Shown: positions 55,201-63,984 of the stretch, piece by piece | Numbering within the stretch: position 1 is the stretch's first letter | Layout: each line of letters begins with the position of its first letter | DNA from: Karalla daura | Lineage: Eukaryota; Chordata; Actinopteri; Chaetodontiformes; Leiognathidae | DNA length: 64,000 nt | Direction of reading: 5' to 3' | Assembly: GCA_029224185.1 (NCBI GenBank) | Contig: CM055198.1 | Location: 8,063,124-8,127,123, forward strand | The notes under the pieces: generated by a model | Told to the model about the DNA's origin: nothing | Seen by the model: the letters and a program-made list of their open reading frames with translations, nothing else | Database searches by the model: none | Made by a program: the position numbers and the translations under genes

Positions 55201-58200
55201 ATCTAAAAAAAAGCAATAAATACAGACTTGGTATTTTCAAGAGTGGTCGAACATGTGAAATGTACTTAAATGCTAATTATATTCTGCATGACTCACAGGG
55301 AAGCTGCCTTTTCTGAGGCTCTGACTGACTAATGAATACCAGCCTTGGTGGGAGACCTGGCAACTCTCAAACAAATGACTTCATTATCAGTGCTTGATAT
55401 TCAGGGAGCATGCTTCGGTGTTGCAGAGTTGTGGAATTTACATGTTTCTTTTCTCACTGTGTCCATCTGACAGAAACAGTCGCAAAAAAAAAAAAAAGGC
55501 AGTGCAGGGTTTTCACGATCTGGCAAGGTGATGTTGCGTTAATGCTGACAGTGTTTCACAGCACACTAACAAAAGAGTCTGTCTATAAGCAACACTGATT
55601 GGGGGATGAGGATAGATCAAGTAGCAAACAGTGCACCTAAAGATTTTCTTTTCCAAATCCAAACGTTAGATACGCATATCAGAGCGAATGAGATACCAGT
55701 GTTCCCTCCAGCACTACATCAGAACTATACCCCAGCCCCCTACCCCTCCCCTTCATTCAGGAATGCAGTTGGAACCAGGGCAGGGGAGGCATGAGGAAAA
55801 ATCATGACTAATTCTATTGTCTCCAAGTGTGTTTATAGCATCTGATGCTGGCATCCTTTATGTAGCCTTAATCTGGAAAGAGAATACATATCTTCCATCT
55901 AATGCACCGGTTTATTTTGATGCATCTCCTGCCGCCTCGTGTAACTATAGAGACTGTTGTTTTACAAAAAACGACGCCATGAGAGAGACAAGATGGATTG
56001 TTTTAATAAAGATTAGAACACATAAACAACTCGGAGCACACTGGGAAACATACCGCAAAGCTGAAATGGCATGTTTGTTTAGTCTCTGCAATCTTCATTC
56101 AAGCAAATTCTGGATGTCTTCTATTATTCGTGTGTTCTGCCTCTCTTCTTTCCATCTTTCGCGCCACACACTTTCCTGCCTGAATTGGTATTTGACATTC
56201 AAAAGCTTCCTTCCTTTTACCCTTCTGAATAATTGAAATTCATCTTTTTTTTCTTTCTTTTTCTAAACTGCACAAGGAATCCTGAGTCATTTCTTACCCA
56301 GTCCTGGAGGCAAATCAGATGAAATCAAATCTGTGGAAGTGCAAACACTGCCATTGAAATGGTGGCAGGAGTACGTTTGTGTGTGTGTGTGTGTTGTGTG
56401 CCTGTGCGTGAAAAGGGGAGGCGAGGGGTGTCCCTCACCTCTCCTACACCCACATGCACCTAACATCACTTCACCAGTGGGACTCGATTGATTGCAACAA
56501 TGAATAACAAACATAATGGGTGAATGAGCTTTTAGGCTGGATGGCCATGATACAGGATCAGGAAACACTGTGCATATTCAGAGTATTCATGACACCACCG
56601 CATCTGCTACACATTTGAAAGCTTTTTTTTTTTTCCCTGTTTGTTTTCCCCGCAGTTATACCCCGATTCCTTAATGCCATCATTTAAATTACATGTGTTC
56701 ATAATTTGTCATTCCTTCTGTCTCTCCCCTATCTGCCGTCGTGTGTCACTGGCTCCCACTGTGGCACACCACATAGACTTGAGGGTTCCTGCTTTCCCTG
56801 GGGAAGAATGTAATTTAATTATAATCAAACAGCTAGCAGGGGAGGCAGTTTGTGTTTAAGTCTCTAATGGATACATATCATATTGCTTACTCTAGTTAAA
56901 CAGTTTCAGAATGGAAAATTCCTCGTCATTTCCTGTGTGGGAGTCAAGTGGTTACATGCATGAAGTGGTGGGGTGGGGAGGGGGGCTGAGCACATCCATG
57001 CGTGTGATTATTTATATGGCGTACAATATATATGCATGGCTTTTCCTACAGCCCTGCACAAGTCGCAGGCGAGAGAAGTTATCGGGTATGCTTGAAAGGA
57101 TTTAGCTTGTGCATACTTAAGGACTGTATATTCACGCAATACATATTAATTAATATCCACAAGTGCAACTAGAGCTGTGCAGCCATTTGTGTTTGTGTGT
57201 TGGTGTGTCTCTGGGCCATGTAGTATGTATAATGACAAATGCACAGCACTTGGACAGCCTAGGGAGAGAAAGCCCATTACGACAGTAAGGGAGAGGGAGG
57301 GACAGAGAATCCCACAATATCCCACAGTGTGCCGGGTTGTTATAGATCTTTTTTTCCCCTGCTGTTTCACTTTCTAGACAGCCTTTATGTGCCTAGTTAA
57401 TTAGCATTTGAGCCGCCTTTAAACTGGCAATAACATCATATAAGAAAGAAAAGTGCAAATTAATTAAGGAGAAAAATGCATTTAAGTTGCTGCATATTTT
57501 ATCTGACCCGCTAAATTCAAACATAAAGAGATGTGACCAGCGAGACTTTCAACCAACATTTCCCTTAATCTATGCCCCTGACAGGAACTGTGGCTCCTCA
57601 GCTTTTGGGCTTCCACCACCTTGTTTAAAAAAGCCTAGTTTTTGAAGAACTCTTTGTGGAGCGGAGTGGAGTAGAGGCTGACAAATACACATCCAACACG
57701 TTAGAAATAGGTCCCACTGATAATATAATCATGATCCTCATTTGGTGAAATAATGAGGAGAAGTCATATTGCAGATGAATTTTAACACATGCCACAAACT
57801 TACACTCTTACACACCTTTGTTTCCATATTTCAATCTATTCAGAAATTTCTGAATGTGCTCTGTGTTCTCCACTCAGAGCTGATAAGACCCTCCCTAGTG
57901 GACTGTCACACAATCTCATCTTCATCTTTATGTGTTGTTTTCCTGTTAACACGTTCTTCCTCAAGGATATTCTGCACAAAAAAAAAAACAGAAAAGTGTT
58001 GATTTTGCATTTGCACTGCTGTTTCTATTTTAAAATTGACAGTTGTATGTATGAAACAAACAAGCTGCTCCCTCTGTGATGCTAATCCAGAGTCCGTTGT
58101 GGTCATAGCACAGAGATAGAAAGTGCCAGAAATTCTGCTCTCTGCACCCCCTAAAAGTTGCAAATTTCTGATAAGGAACAAATTATGGCTGGAAATTAAA

Positions 58201-61200
58201 TGATGAGTGTTTTTGGCCCGTGCCATCTGTCCTGGGTTCGTGCTGTCTATGTATCTCACAGTGTGAACTCACACCAGCTCACACTGCATGGAGTAGATGG
58301 GGGGAAAAGAACATTCTGGTTGTTGTTGAAAAGATCTGTGGAGCAAATGCTGTGGCACCATTAGAGCATCCAAGGCTGGAAATTGCACATTTCCACAGAA
58401 GTTAAACATGATGGCTACCTCCGCTGACCAACTTACACATGGAGATAAAATTACCTGGGAATGCAGCTCCACATCCCTTCAGACTTGCTGCTGTTAATAT
58501 AATGTAGCACAGCAAAAACATAGCCATAGGCTAGAAGTGTAGCTAACAAGCCACTTAATAATAATATGGTGGCTAAAACTAACTAAGTGGTGTTTCATTA
58601 CTCTTATTTCTCATTTGTGGACACAATGCAGTGTGACTGGGCTGTGTAAAGTAATGCAGATAAAAGGATCCAGGCTGTACATCATTTACTTAGTGTGTAG
58701 AGTTTGCTGTTTGAAATGTTCTAACAGGCATGTGAGAACGTGCTGTGTTTACATCTCTGGTATGAATGGGCTGTAAAGTCCACGTTTGTTTGCCAACAAT
58801 AAGATCTGACCCTGGTTGGCAGTTTCAACACATCAGGGTGGATTTCTCAGAAGAAAATGTGGCCACCAGTGACCACAACCGACCTTTTTTTCCTCTGTTT
58901 CAGTGGCTCTTTGGCTGTTTTGTGCACTCTTTTATCACAAAAGAAAACAGAGGAATCAAAAGAGTTGTGACGAGGTAGCAGGAAAAATGTCAAGCTTTTG
59001 TTCAAAGCTTAGGGAGGAAATGTGAGCCCTGGCCTTTCCACTCCCACACTGACATTGTGTAATCAGACTGAAATGTCCACTCCAGAGTTAGCACCTCCTC
59101 AAATGAATGAGCAAAACATTGCACCCAACATTTTGATTACCTCCGCCTGCTGCTATCATTGATGTTGTAGTGCCACCCACCACCCTGCTACCAACAAGCC
59201 TGCGCTCTGATCACATCTGAGAAGCAAACACACACACACACACACACACATACACACGTACACACTTTCAAAACAGGCTGAGCCAGTGAGATAAAGCTAT
59301 CTAATTATATTTCTCATTTGCAGTTCTGATCCATGGAATAGATCCTATCCAGTCACTACTACCTTCCATTCCCAGCCCCACAGCGATTGATCTTGTTTTG
59401 ACAGCTGTGTCTCATATGAGAGACATGCTGCCCCGGCGTGTATAAAATACCTTGCATGAACTCTAGCACATACATGTTATAATCATACTGTCAGTCCATG
59501 TTAGCAAACTTGTGGAAAAAGGGGAACAGCTTTCAATACATTTTTCTTAAATTGTCTGCAGTGTTCATTTTGCGGTAGCAGCAGCAGCAGCAGCCTTCCA
59601 GCATCCTCCAGCAGCATACCAAGGCGCCATCTGGCAAAGTCTCATTAAAATGCTAATTCATTTTAATAAGAGACAGGTAATAAACTGCAATTATGTATCG
59701 TCAGAGAGATGGCAGAGAGCAGGAGTTTGAGGGAAGTTGGCGGAGAAGCGACTTGTCTCACTAATCAAGAAGCTGCCTCACTTGCCACCCCCTTAAACCC
59801 ACATTCTTAACCTTAACCACCACGGGAGATGTGCTCAATGGTTGTCTCTTTTAAGCACCCCGTAAAAACAGAAACCGTTCCTTGGGTTGTTTCTTTTGGA
59901 AGCTGATCCAATTGAAATCTAAGGAAATAGATTTGTCTTTTGTTGTTTTGTTTGTTTTTTTAATACAATTTTAAATTGAATCATTGCCACAGCGCATCTT
60001 GAGGGCTCAAGAGGGGATTTAAAGGCCGTACATCTAAATTACTCAGGATGACGCAATCCTGTAATGTGAACAAATGTGAGGCACCACAGTTACGTATGCT
60101 TTAGCCCTCTTGGAGGATGTTTGGGTGGTGCTGAATACAATTACATCGATTACTTGAAAAGAAACAAAAAGAAGCATGTCCAAACTGGAGAAGATCAGAA
60201 AAAACTTGAAAGGAAACATAAAAGAAAGTTCAGCAAAAGCACATGAGATTCCCAGCTGCTGTTGTAGATTCTTGTGTCGCGTAAATCAGAGGAATGTGCT
60301 GCTCTCTGCGCACGGCTGCTGACTGCTCTGCTATGCTCTTTCATTTGTAATTGCTGTATTTGAACTAATATAAAAAATACAGGCCCCATGTTCGGTTCAT
60401 ATCAGAAAATCCCCCCACTTTATTATTCTTGTCTGCTTCCATATAAAAAATCGATGCAAAGTGTGGCCCCTGCACGTTGCTCCTCCGGAGATGTACGCAC
60501 AGCAAGCTTTTCACGACCAAATGACGAATACGCCTTGAAAGACAGAATTGGGTCGTGTGTGACATCTTGTCTTCATATTAGTGCTGTCACCTGGCGTGAG
60601 CAGCCTCCAGACCAGATGGCGCTCAGACCAGTCGTTTAGGCTGAGCTGCCCTTGTCAGGCAGGATCTTGTAGCTTGACCAAGGTTTAACACATGCTGGCT
60701 GGAAGTCCAACATCTTTCAGGGGTTACATGAGGTTTATTTAGTTGGAGTGAACATTGAATCAGACAATAGTCTGTATTAAAAACAAGCCACTGTCAGAAA
60801 GACACCAGACGGTGTCATACTATGTATTGTACATTAGAACTCTGTCGTAGTGTTTAGCTATCTGGTGACTTATTGGCTCAGGGGTCAAGTCCGCCGCAAG
60901 CTCATTGATTGAGGTGATACGCTGCGACAAGTGTGGAGCTTCCCTGCAGAGATATTTTCTTTCTCTCTCCATGTTTTGTAGTCCTGAATGCGCTCCCGAG
61001 CCCACTGTAGCACTCTCCAGCAATGTTTATCTCCTTGGGAGAAATCAAACCAGTTGTAAATCAACAATTTCTTGATCCAGAATGAGGTCTAGGCCCCCAC
61101 TTAAGTCCTTCATTCAGTCTCGCCATGTCCTTGGGTAGATTGCACCGGGGGATGAGGCATATCACACCGCAGTGCAATCTTCCCCAGGAGTCCCAAATTA

Positions 61201-61483
61201 CTGAACACTTCAGGTTTTACTGCTGGGAACAGGAGTGCAATTAGAATACATGATGTACCACAAAAACTCGACTGGGCTGAAGTGTCATATGACCTGAAAC
61301 TGAAAATGAATTTAATTATTCATGTTTCAATTTCTGTGACTCATCTTCAGACTTATGTATTATTATCGTTCTCTTCTTTCAGGGCCACCTACCATCTCCA
61401 GTACACAGACTCAGCAAGCATTGCATGGAGAAAAAGGACAAATCAAATGCTTCATTAGAAGTACACCTCCTCCAGACCGCATC
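13380..61483 (+). CDS. kirrel3: Kirrel3 (kin of IRRE-like 3 / Neph2), internal part of the coding region, nine exons
   Basis: Nine exons joined at GT/AG sites give a continuous reading frame of 406 complete codons, covering Ig domains 1-4 and the start of Ig5 of a Kirrel protein. From memory of the mammalian family, the match is clearly closest to Kirrel3 rather than Kirrel1 or Kirrel2: phrases such as FSQQPQD, WIKDGLALGVGRDLSS, DNAKPAASIIW, VNLSVEPQPVLE, WTGNPSLTIVWMKRGSGVV and RSTPPPDRI agree almost residue for residue. Kirrel3 is a single-pass surface adhesion receptor that binds homophilically through its membrane-distal Ig domains and acts in synapse formation and axon sorting. Paired Ig cysteines are at residues 24/82, 125/182, 226/269 and 311/353, with an unpaired first Ig5 cysteine at 395 (numbering from the first complete codon). 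The signal peptide, rest of Ig5, transmembrane segment and cytoplasmic tail are not in the identified part. Teleosts can carry two kirrel3 copies; I cannot say which this is. Confidence 0.95.
13839..13919. repeat. kirrel3: (GCGT)n tetranucleotide microsatellite
   Basis: About 18 GCGT units, each with a CpG, then a short (GT)n. It begins about 310 bases into the intron after the first Ig1 exon. The TRTHART-like minus-strand ORFs are repeat translation. Confidence 0.95.
16059..16110. repeat. kirrel3: (CA)n microsatellite
   Basis: About 52 bases of CA dinucleotides with one CT interruption, within an intron. Confidence 0.95.
18529..18678 (+). CDS. kirrel3: kirrel3 exon: second half of Ig domain 1
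   Basis: The acceptor is GCGCTGCAG at 18520-18528 and the donor GTGAGT at 18679. The first two bases complete Ser50; the final G starts Val100 (phase 1 on both sides, 150 bases). The exon encodes YPRYTVIGDHGSGEHHLRI, then the Ig signature DDAVFEC with the second Ig1 cysteine at residue 82, and ends in RSRPARLTVL, the last strand of Ig1. Phe80 stands where the usual Ig signature (D-x-A-x-Y-x-C) has Tyr; mammalian Kirrel3 has Tyr as I recall it, so this is a conservative change. The acceptor is unusually weak: the roughly 45 bases before the AG are purine-rich (GATTAAAATGAACAAATG) with little polypyrimidine. AC repeats begin 14 bases into the downstream intron. Confidence 0.95.
18692..18727 (+). 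repeat. kirrel3: AC-rich repeat directly after the donor of the second Ig1 exon
   Basis: It starts 14 bases into the intron. Three AC blocks are separated by AAC and GTATG; the longest perfect CA run is 14 bases (18713-18726). On the transcribed strand it is AC, complementary to the GT tract at the far end of the same intron. CA repeats in this position are also known hnRNP L binding sites in vertebrates. Confidence 0.9.
18896..18974. repeat. kirrel3: (GT)n microsatellite
   Basis: About 79 bases of GT with single interruptions (TAT near 18929, GC near 18970). It lies 218 bases downstream of the exon donor and 170 bases from the AC repeat, so it could fold back on that repeat. Confidence 0.95.
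20670..20699. repeat. kirrel3: (AC)n microsatellite
   Basis: About 30 bases of AC with one AG interruption. Confidence 0.92.
20856..20881. repeat. kirrel3: (AC)n microsatellite
   Basis: About 12 AC units; a looser AC-rich stretch precedes it. Confidence 0.92.
23855..23896. repeat. kirrel3: (CA)n microsatellite
   Basis: About 42 bases of CA with one GA interruption. Confidence 0.93.
24331..24376. repeat. kirrel3: (GT)n microsatellite, interrupted
   Basis: GT dinucleotides with ATGTATGTGG and CT interruptions. Confidence 0.88.
29019..29081. repeat. kirrel3: (GT)n microsatellite
   Basis: About 44 bases of uninterrupted GT, a CTAG break, then further GT. It lies about 970 bases before the Ig2 exon. 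Confidence 0.95.
30004..30038 (+). promoter_or_regulatory. kirrel3: (GT)17 tract in place of the polypyrimidine tract at a 3' splice site
   Basis: A leading T and 17 perfect GT dinucleotides end 12 bases before the Ig2 exon at 30051. The remaining bases, ATGTACCAACAG, are purine-rich and give no normal U2AF site. No AG occurs between 29988 and the acceptor at 30049, so the AG-free zone is about 60 bases. A plausible branch site (AGTTAAT) sits near 29987-29993, upstream of the repeat. In RNA this is a poly-UG tract, which can bind TDP-43 or CELF proteins and can pair with the AC repeat at the other end of the intron. Confidence 0.85.
30051..30208 (+). CDS. kirrel3: kirrel3 exon: first half of Ig domain 2
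   Basis: The exon begins after ATGTACCAACAG and ends at the donor GTAAGC at 30209. Entry is phase 1 (TG completes Val100) and exit is phase 0 after Lys152; length 158. It encodes PPEDPVISGGPVVSLRAG, the strand LNLTC with the first Ig2 cysteine at 125, then DNAKPAASIIW with the core tryptophan at 138. N122-L-T124 is an N-glycosylation sequon directly before the cysteine, also present in other Kirrels. The acceptor has almost no pyrimidine tract; a (GT)17 repeat occupies that place (see the repeat at 30004-30038). Read-through past the donor meets a stop at about 30241, so intron retention would truncate the protein inside Ig2. Confidence 0.95.
30209..35854 (+). other. kirrel3: kirrel3 intron inside the Ig2 coding region (5646 bases, phase 0)
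   Basis: Bounded by GTAAGC and TTTGCAG with a good pyrimidine tract. It contains one (CA)n tract at 34950-35003 and a short (TTTA)n near 35465-35485. The section from about 32000 to 34500 is AT-rich and almost free of long ORFs. I recognised no gene or repeat family here. Confidence 0.85.
34950..35003. repeat. kirrel3: (AC)n microsatellite
   Basis: About 40 uninterrupted bases of AC plus interrupted flanks. Confidence 0.94.
35855..36005 (+). CDS. kirrel3: kirrel3 exon: second half of Ig domain 2
   Basis: A strong acceptor (CTGCTCCTTTTCTTTGCAG) precedes the exon, and the donor is GTAAGG at 36006. Entry phase 0, exit phase 1, 151 bases. It encodes residues 153-202: TLLRDGRRESTVSTLYLSPS, then QQIICKASNKAVP with the second Ig2 cysteine at 182, and the domain end GKETSVTIDIQ, which closely follows mammalian Kirrel3. 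The last base C begins His203, completed by the next exon. The donor (CAGC/GTAAGG) is only moderate because the exon ends in C rather than G. The downstream intron opens with a pyrimidine-rich stretch (CTCTCTGTCTCTCTCC and TTTCTTTCTTTTTTTA). Confidence 0.95.
42772..42811. repeat. kirrel3: (CA)n microsatellite
   Basis: About 40 bases of CA; first of three tracts of alternating orientation within 480 bases. Confidence 0.95.
43022..43084. repeat. kirrel3: (GT)n microsatellite, interrupted
   Basis: GT with TA, GC and CT interruptions; the opposite orientation to its neighbours at 42772 and 43206. Confidence 0.93.
43206..43246. repeat. kirrel3: (CA)n microsatellite
   Basis: About 41 bases of uninterrupted CA. 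Confidence 0.95.
46026..46131 (+). CDS. kirrel3: kirrel3 exon: first half of Ig domain 3
   Basis: The acceptor is a long pyrimidine tract (GTCTTTTTCTTTTCTTTTTTAG); the donor is AG/GTAAGA at 46132. Entry phase 1, exit phase 2, 106 bases. It encodes HLPLVNLSVEPQPVLEG, then VKFHCSAKANPPVTLYR, with the first Ig3 cysteine at residue 226. N208-L-S210 is an N-glycosylation sequon. Arg238 is split across the next intron and is followed by Trp239, so this intron falls just before the core tryptophan. CA-rich intron sequence (46153-46190) follows within 25 bases of the donor, but the far end of this intron has an ordinary pyrimidine tract. Confidence 0.95.
47690..48260. mobile_element. Probable degenerate interspersed repeat, A/C/G-rich and poor in T
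   Basis: For nearly 600 bases the plus strand is strongly T-poor and built from AAACAC, AACAGAC, GACAAG and AGGAAC-like words, unlike its flanks. The motif GACCCAAATGCACGACAC near its left end resembles the start of a very common teleost nonautonomous repeat as I remember it. The bias alone explains the open 135-codon minus-strand ORF. I saw no clear terminal repeats or target-site duplication. Confidence 0.45.
50111..50130. repeat. kirrel3: Short (GTT)n microsatellite
   Basis: About six to seven GTT units. Confidence 0.88.
51755..51990 (+). mobile_element. Degenerate teleost SINE-like interspersed repeat, copy 2
   Basis: It carries blocks typical of the same fish repeat as at 10510: GGCATGTTCTCTGTCTGTGT with GGGTTTCATC, TTCTCCACAGTCCAAAAACA with TGCATGATTAAG, CTAAATTGGAGGAGCAGGTG, and CCTGTGATGGACAGGCAACC. 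Here the middle and 3' blocks are kept while the tRNA-like head is absent, the complement of copy 1. Family assignment is from memory. Confidence 0.7.
52262..52456. repeat. kirrel3: Imperfect trinucleotide-rich block (ATC/GTC/CTC-like)
   Basis: About 195 bases in which TCATC, GTTGTC, CCTCATC and ATTATCATC words recur with a three-base period. The minus-strand reading is a D/N/E-rich low-complexity peptide. It looks like an old, decayed trinucleotide array rather than a gene. Confidence 0.7.
53806..53954 (+). CDS. kirrel3: kirrel3 exon: second half of Ig domain 3
   Basis: The acceptor follows about 60 bases of almost pure pyrimidine ending CTCTCACCAG; the donor is GTAAGT at 53955. Entry phase 2, exit phase 1, 149 bases. 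It encodes WAKGGSIIKE with the Ig3 core tryptophan at 239, then HSFFTEPVSCEVTN with the second Ig3 cysteine at 269, and the domain end NISRNVDVY. N279-I-S281 is an N-glycosylation sequon. Phe288 is completed across a short 152-base intron. Retention of that intron would give a stop within about two codons. With the next two exons it forms the only compact exon cluster in the window. Confidence 0.95.
54107..54234 (+). CDS. kirrel3: kirrel3 exon: first half of Ig domain 4
   Basis: The acceptor is TTTTCTCGTTTCTTTTTCAACAG and the donor GTGAGT at 54235. Entry phase 1, exit phase 0, 128 bases. It encodes GPRMAAEPQSLQVDLGSDAV, then FNCAWTGNPSLTIVWMKRGS, with the first Ig4 cysteine at 311 and tryptophans at 313 and 323. 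This stretch is nearly identical to mammalian Kirrel3 and is one of the best discriminators from Kirrel1 and Kirrel2. The motif N316-P-S has proline in the middle position, so it is not expected to be glycosylated. Confidence 0.96.
54235..54662 (+). other. kirrel3: kirrel3 short intron inside the Ig4 coding region (428 bases, phase 0)
   Basis: Bounded by GTGAGT and GCCACAG. It contains no repeat or gene that I recognise. With the neighbouring 152-base intron (53955-54106) it is far shorter than the other introns of the gene. Confidence 0.9.
54663..54789 (+). CDS. kirrel3: kirrel3 exon: second half of Ig domain 4
   Basis: The acceptor is TTTGACTTTTTTGCCACAG and the donor GTAAGC at 54790. Entry phase 0, exit phase 1, 127 bases. 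It encodes VLSNENLLTLKSVRQEDAG, then KYVCRAVVPRVGAGEKEV and SLTVN. The Ig signature D347-A-G-K-Y-V-C353 is intact and supplies the second Ig4 cysteine. Gly373 is completed by the next exon. The 428-base intron before it stays open in frame for about 34 codons but then meets a stop, so it is a true intron rather than extra coding sequence. Confidence 0.96.
59227..59265. repeat. kirrel3: (CA)n microsatellite
   Basis: About 24 uninterrupted bases of CA followed by an interrupted tail. Confidence 0.92.
59577..59594. repeat. kirrel3: Short (AGC)n trinucleotide repeat
   Basis: About six AGC units, with further CAGCA pieces in the next 25 bases. Confidence 0.85.
61383..61483 (+). CDS. kirrel3: kirrel3 exon: first half of Ig domain 5 (last exon in the window)
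   Basis: The acceptor is TATTATCGTTCTCTTCTTTCAG and the donor GTAAGT at 61484. Entry phase 1, exit phase 0, 101 bases. It encodes PPTISSTQTQQALHGEKG, then QIKCFIRSTPPPDRI, with the first Ig5 cysteine at residue 395. In mammalian Kirrel3 the next residues are AWSWKEN, so the core tryptophan and the partner cysteine must lie in the next exon, which should start in phase 0 beyond position 64000. No candidate for it was found in the remaining 2.5 kb. Confidence 0.95.
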
Positions 61484-61989
61484 GTAAGTACACCTGGACT
61501 CTCTTTTCTCATCACAAATTAATTAACCTGAATGTTTTGTACTTAAAAAATAAAGTTCAAGTCGTATTAAGTGAAGCTGTTGAACAACGTAAATTGTAGC
61601 AGATTTGTAGTAAGACCACATAAGTGAAAAGGAGGGCATGAAAGTACAGTTTGAACTCTCAGATTTTATGCACACTTTACTTTGTTGGCTCAATCCCATG
61701 AGGATCGATGGACCTTATAGAAACAGCTTATTCTCTGAACTGGGTTTGTGCTCATCATTCATTTTGGGGGTGTATATGTTTGTGTGTGTGTGTGTTATAG
61801 TGAGCATGTGTTGTTTTTGCATGGTTAATCACCACACTTAGTCATCCGATACGTGTTTTTATTATATCAACTATTTATATATATACAATTTTAACAAGGA
61901 AAATAATTTATATCAGTTTCATTTGAGAGGACAATGAGCCACACGTGAGCTGATGGCTGATTTTTATTTTTATTTTTTTAAGCATAAAA

Positions 61990-62125
61990 ACATCTTTTAC
62001 TCTACATTTACATTACATTCACTCATTTGGCAGACGCTTTTATCCAAAGTGTCTTACAGTTGAGGGACGGTATAAGTGCTTACAGTGCTTACAATGCTTA
62101 CTTACTACAGGAGGCGATAGTTGAA
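61990..62125 (+). mobile_element. Fragment of a widespread teleost interspersed repeat
   Basis: CATTTGGCAGACGCTTTTAT followed by CCAAAGTGTCTTACAGTTG closely matches a block seen in great numbers in fish genomes (CATTTGGCAGACGC... CCAAAGCGACTTACA). It is followed by a small tandem run of GTGCTTACA-like units (about 62076-62103). I do not assign a family name. Confidence 0.65.
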
Positions 62126-63887
62126 GTAGATAAGACAGATAGAGATACAGGAGGATAGGACAGAATTTATATTTGTTTTGTTTGTTTTTTGTTTATTTTT
62201 TCACATCAGAGGGGGTAGAACACTGTTTAAGAAAGGAGTCTTTGACTGCACAGTAGAAATGAAAAACATAAATCAAAGGAAAGTGTAAATTTGTCTCAGG
62301 TGCAAAATCTCAAGATAACAGCTCAGAAAAGAAGTTAAGGTTGAAAATAATAAAGACTTGAAATTACAACACTTTGCTTCATTTATATACCAAAAAGATT
62401 TTTTTTGCATTCAAATTATACATTACTGCAAATCATTTCACTCCAAAGATTTGTATAAAACTGTTAAAACCTATTTGACAATTTCTATTTATCTACCTAT
62501 GCATTGTACCAAGTTGAAACTTGATGTGCTGTTTGTCGTTCTACTTGAAATTTGTTTTTCAAATGCAGTGTGATTCATTTTGGCATTTGTTAGCTGAGAA
62601 TCAACACAAATGAATAACGTAATTCTCACCATAGTCACCCAGAACAAGCTGGCACCTCGAACAAAGGCAGCTACTAAATGGCATGTGTTATGTTATAACA
62701 GCACTGCATAAATAAATCCTTTATATGCAAATATTTATTGTTTCTCTAGAGCTTTTTTTTCCTTCTCCACACCTCCGTAAGTGTCAATTATTCCTGCTGG
62801 AAGCTCCTTCTGGTTTTCCACATTCCTTGTTATTACTTCATTTCACTTCAACACAACTATTGAAGATCATCTGTTTGGTGAAACAGTATATGTTAAGTGA
62901 TGTGAGAGGAAATTAATGAAATGAAATTTATTACAGTATGCAACACACCAGATTTGCACAATGAAAAATGCATGATGTTGCACACCATGAACCATAGTAT
63001 CTGGGATAAGGTGTTTTTTATTTTTTTGTCACGTCACAATGATTGCATTTTCAGAAATTCAAGGTATCCCTTTTTTTTGGTATGAGACATGCTACCATGC
63101 TGTCACACTGCAGAGAAGGAAGTGAATCTGATGCGCTACCTTCCTCATTCTCTCTGGTTCAAAGCCAGCGTTGCTCTACAAATAGCTGCTTGCAGCCTCC
63201 AGACAAGCAAAATCTAAACAACACAATAATTCCAATTCTGCAACGAGGAGAGATCTGTCAAGATCTATCAGACATTGCTTGTCAGGCATTAGTTTAGTCT
63301 GCAGATGCCGGACATGTCTGAGGGAGTCAGATGGCCAGTTAGCAACTTCACAAACACATATTCAGGAAAAACACCTCTAGCCAAAAAGTGCTGTTCTTAA
63401 AGTGTTTTACCGCTGACAACTGAATACTGACTTACTGAATAATGTATTCCCACCACATAATTTCCTCCTGAAACTAGAGGCCATTGTATTCAGTGAACAG
63501 TAAATGTCCAAGGACTGACATCGGTAGTGACTATATTCTTGCAACAGATGGCTATATAGGTGCCCCGTTATATCTGAGAATATGGTTCATCTATTCACGG
63601 TTAGAGTGTGTCTCCATGGAGATGTGCACTGTAAGGAACATAAGGATCGCTGCAGTCAAACGAGAATCATCTGAGAACGTATAGTACAGGTGCAGCAACA
63701 GCTCACAACATCTTTCAGTGAACTCCGGTGGTCTGAAAGGAGCTCCCTTTCTTTGCGCTAATATCAGGTTCAGGGTCAGCGGTGGTATTGAGGCAGTTTC
63801 TGTTTATGGTCTCATTGAGTTTAACCTGCAGAAGTGGCTGCAGGTGTTTTGTACTCCAAGACAGGGGCGTCGTAGTAGGGGATGGGG

Positions 63888-63903
63888 GTGGTGTGTGTGT
63901 GTG

Positions 63904-63978
<75 letters not shown>
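63888..63978. repeat. kirrel3: (GT)n microsatellite
   Basis: About 90 bases of GT with one GC interruption, close to the right end of the window. Confidence 0.96.

Positions 63979-63984
<6 letters not shown>

Larger units (their letters stand above)
54790..61382 (+). other. kirrel3: kirrel3 intron between Ig4 and Ig5 (6593 bases, phase 1)
   Basis: Bounded by GTAAGC and CTTCTTTCAG. It contains short (GT)n near 56379-56395, a (CA)n at 59227-59265 and a short (AGC)n at 59577-59594. I recognised no coding sequence or RNA gene. Confidence 0.85.
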
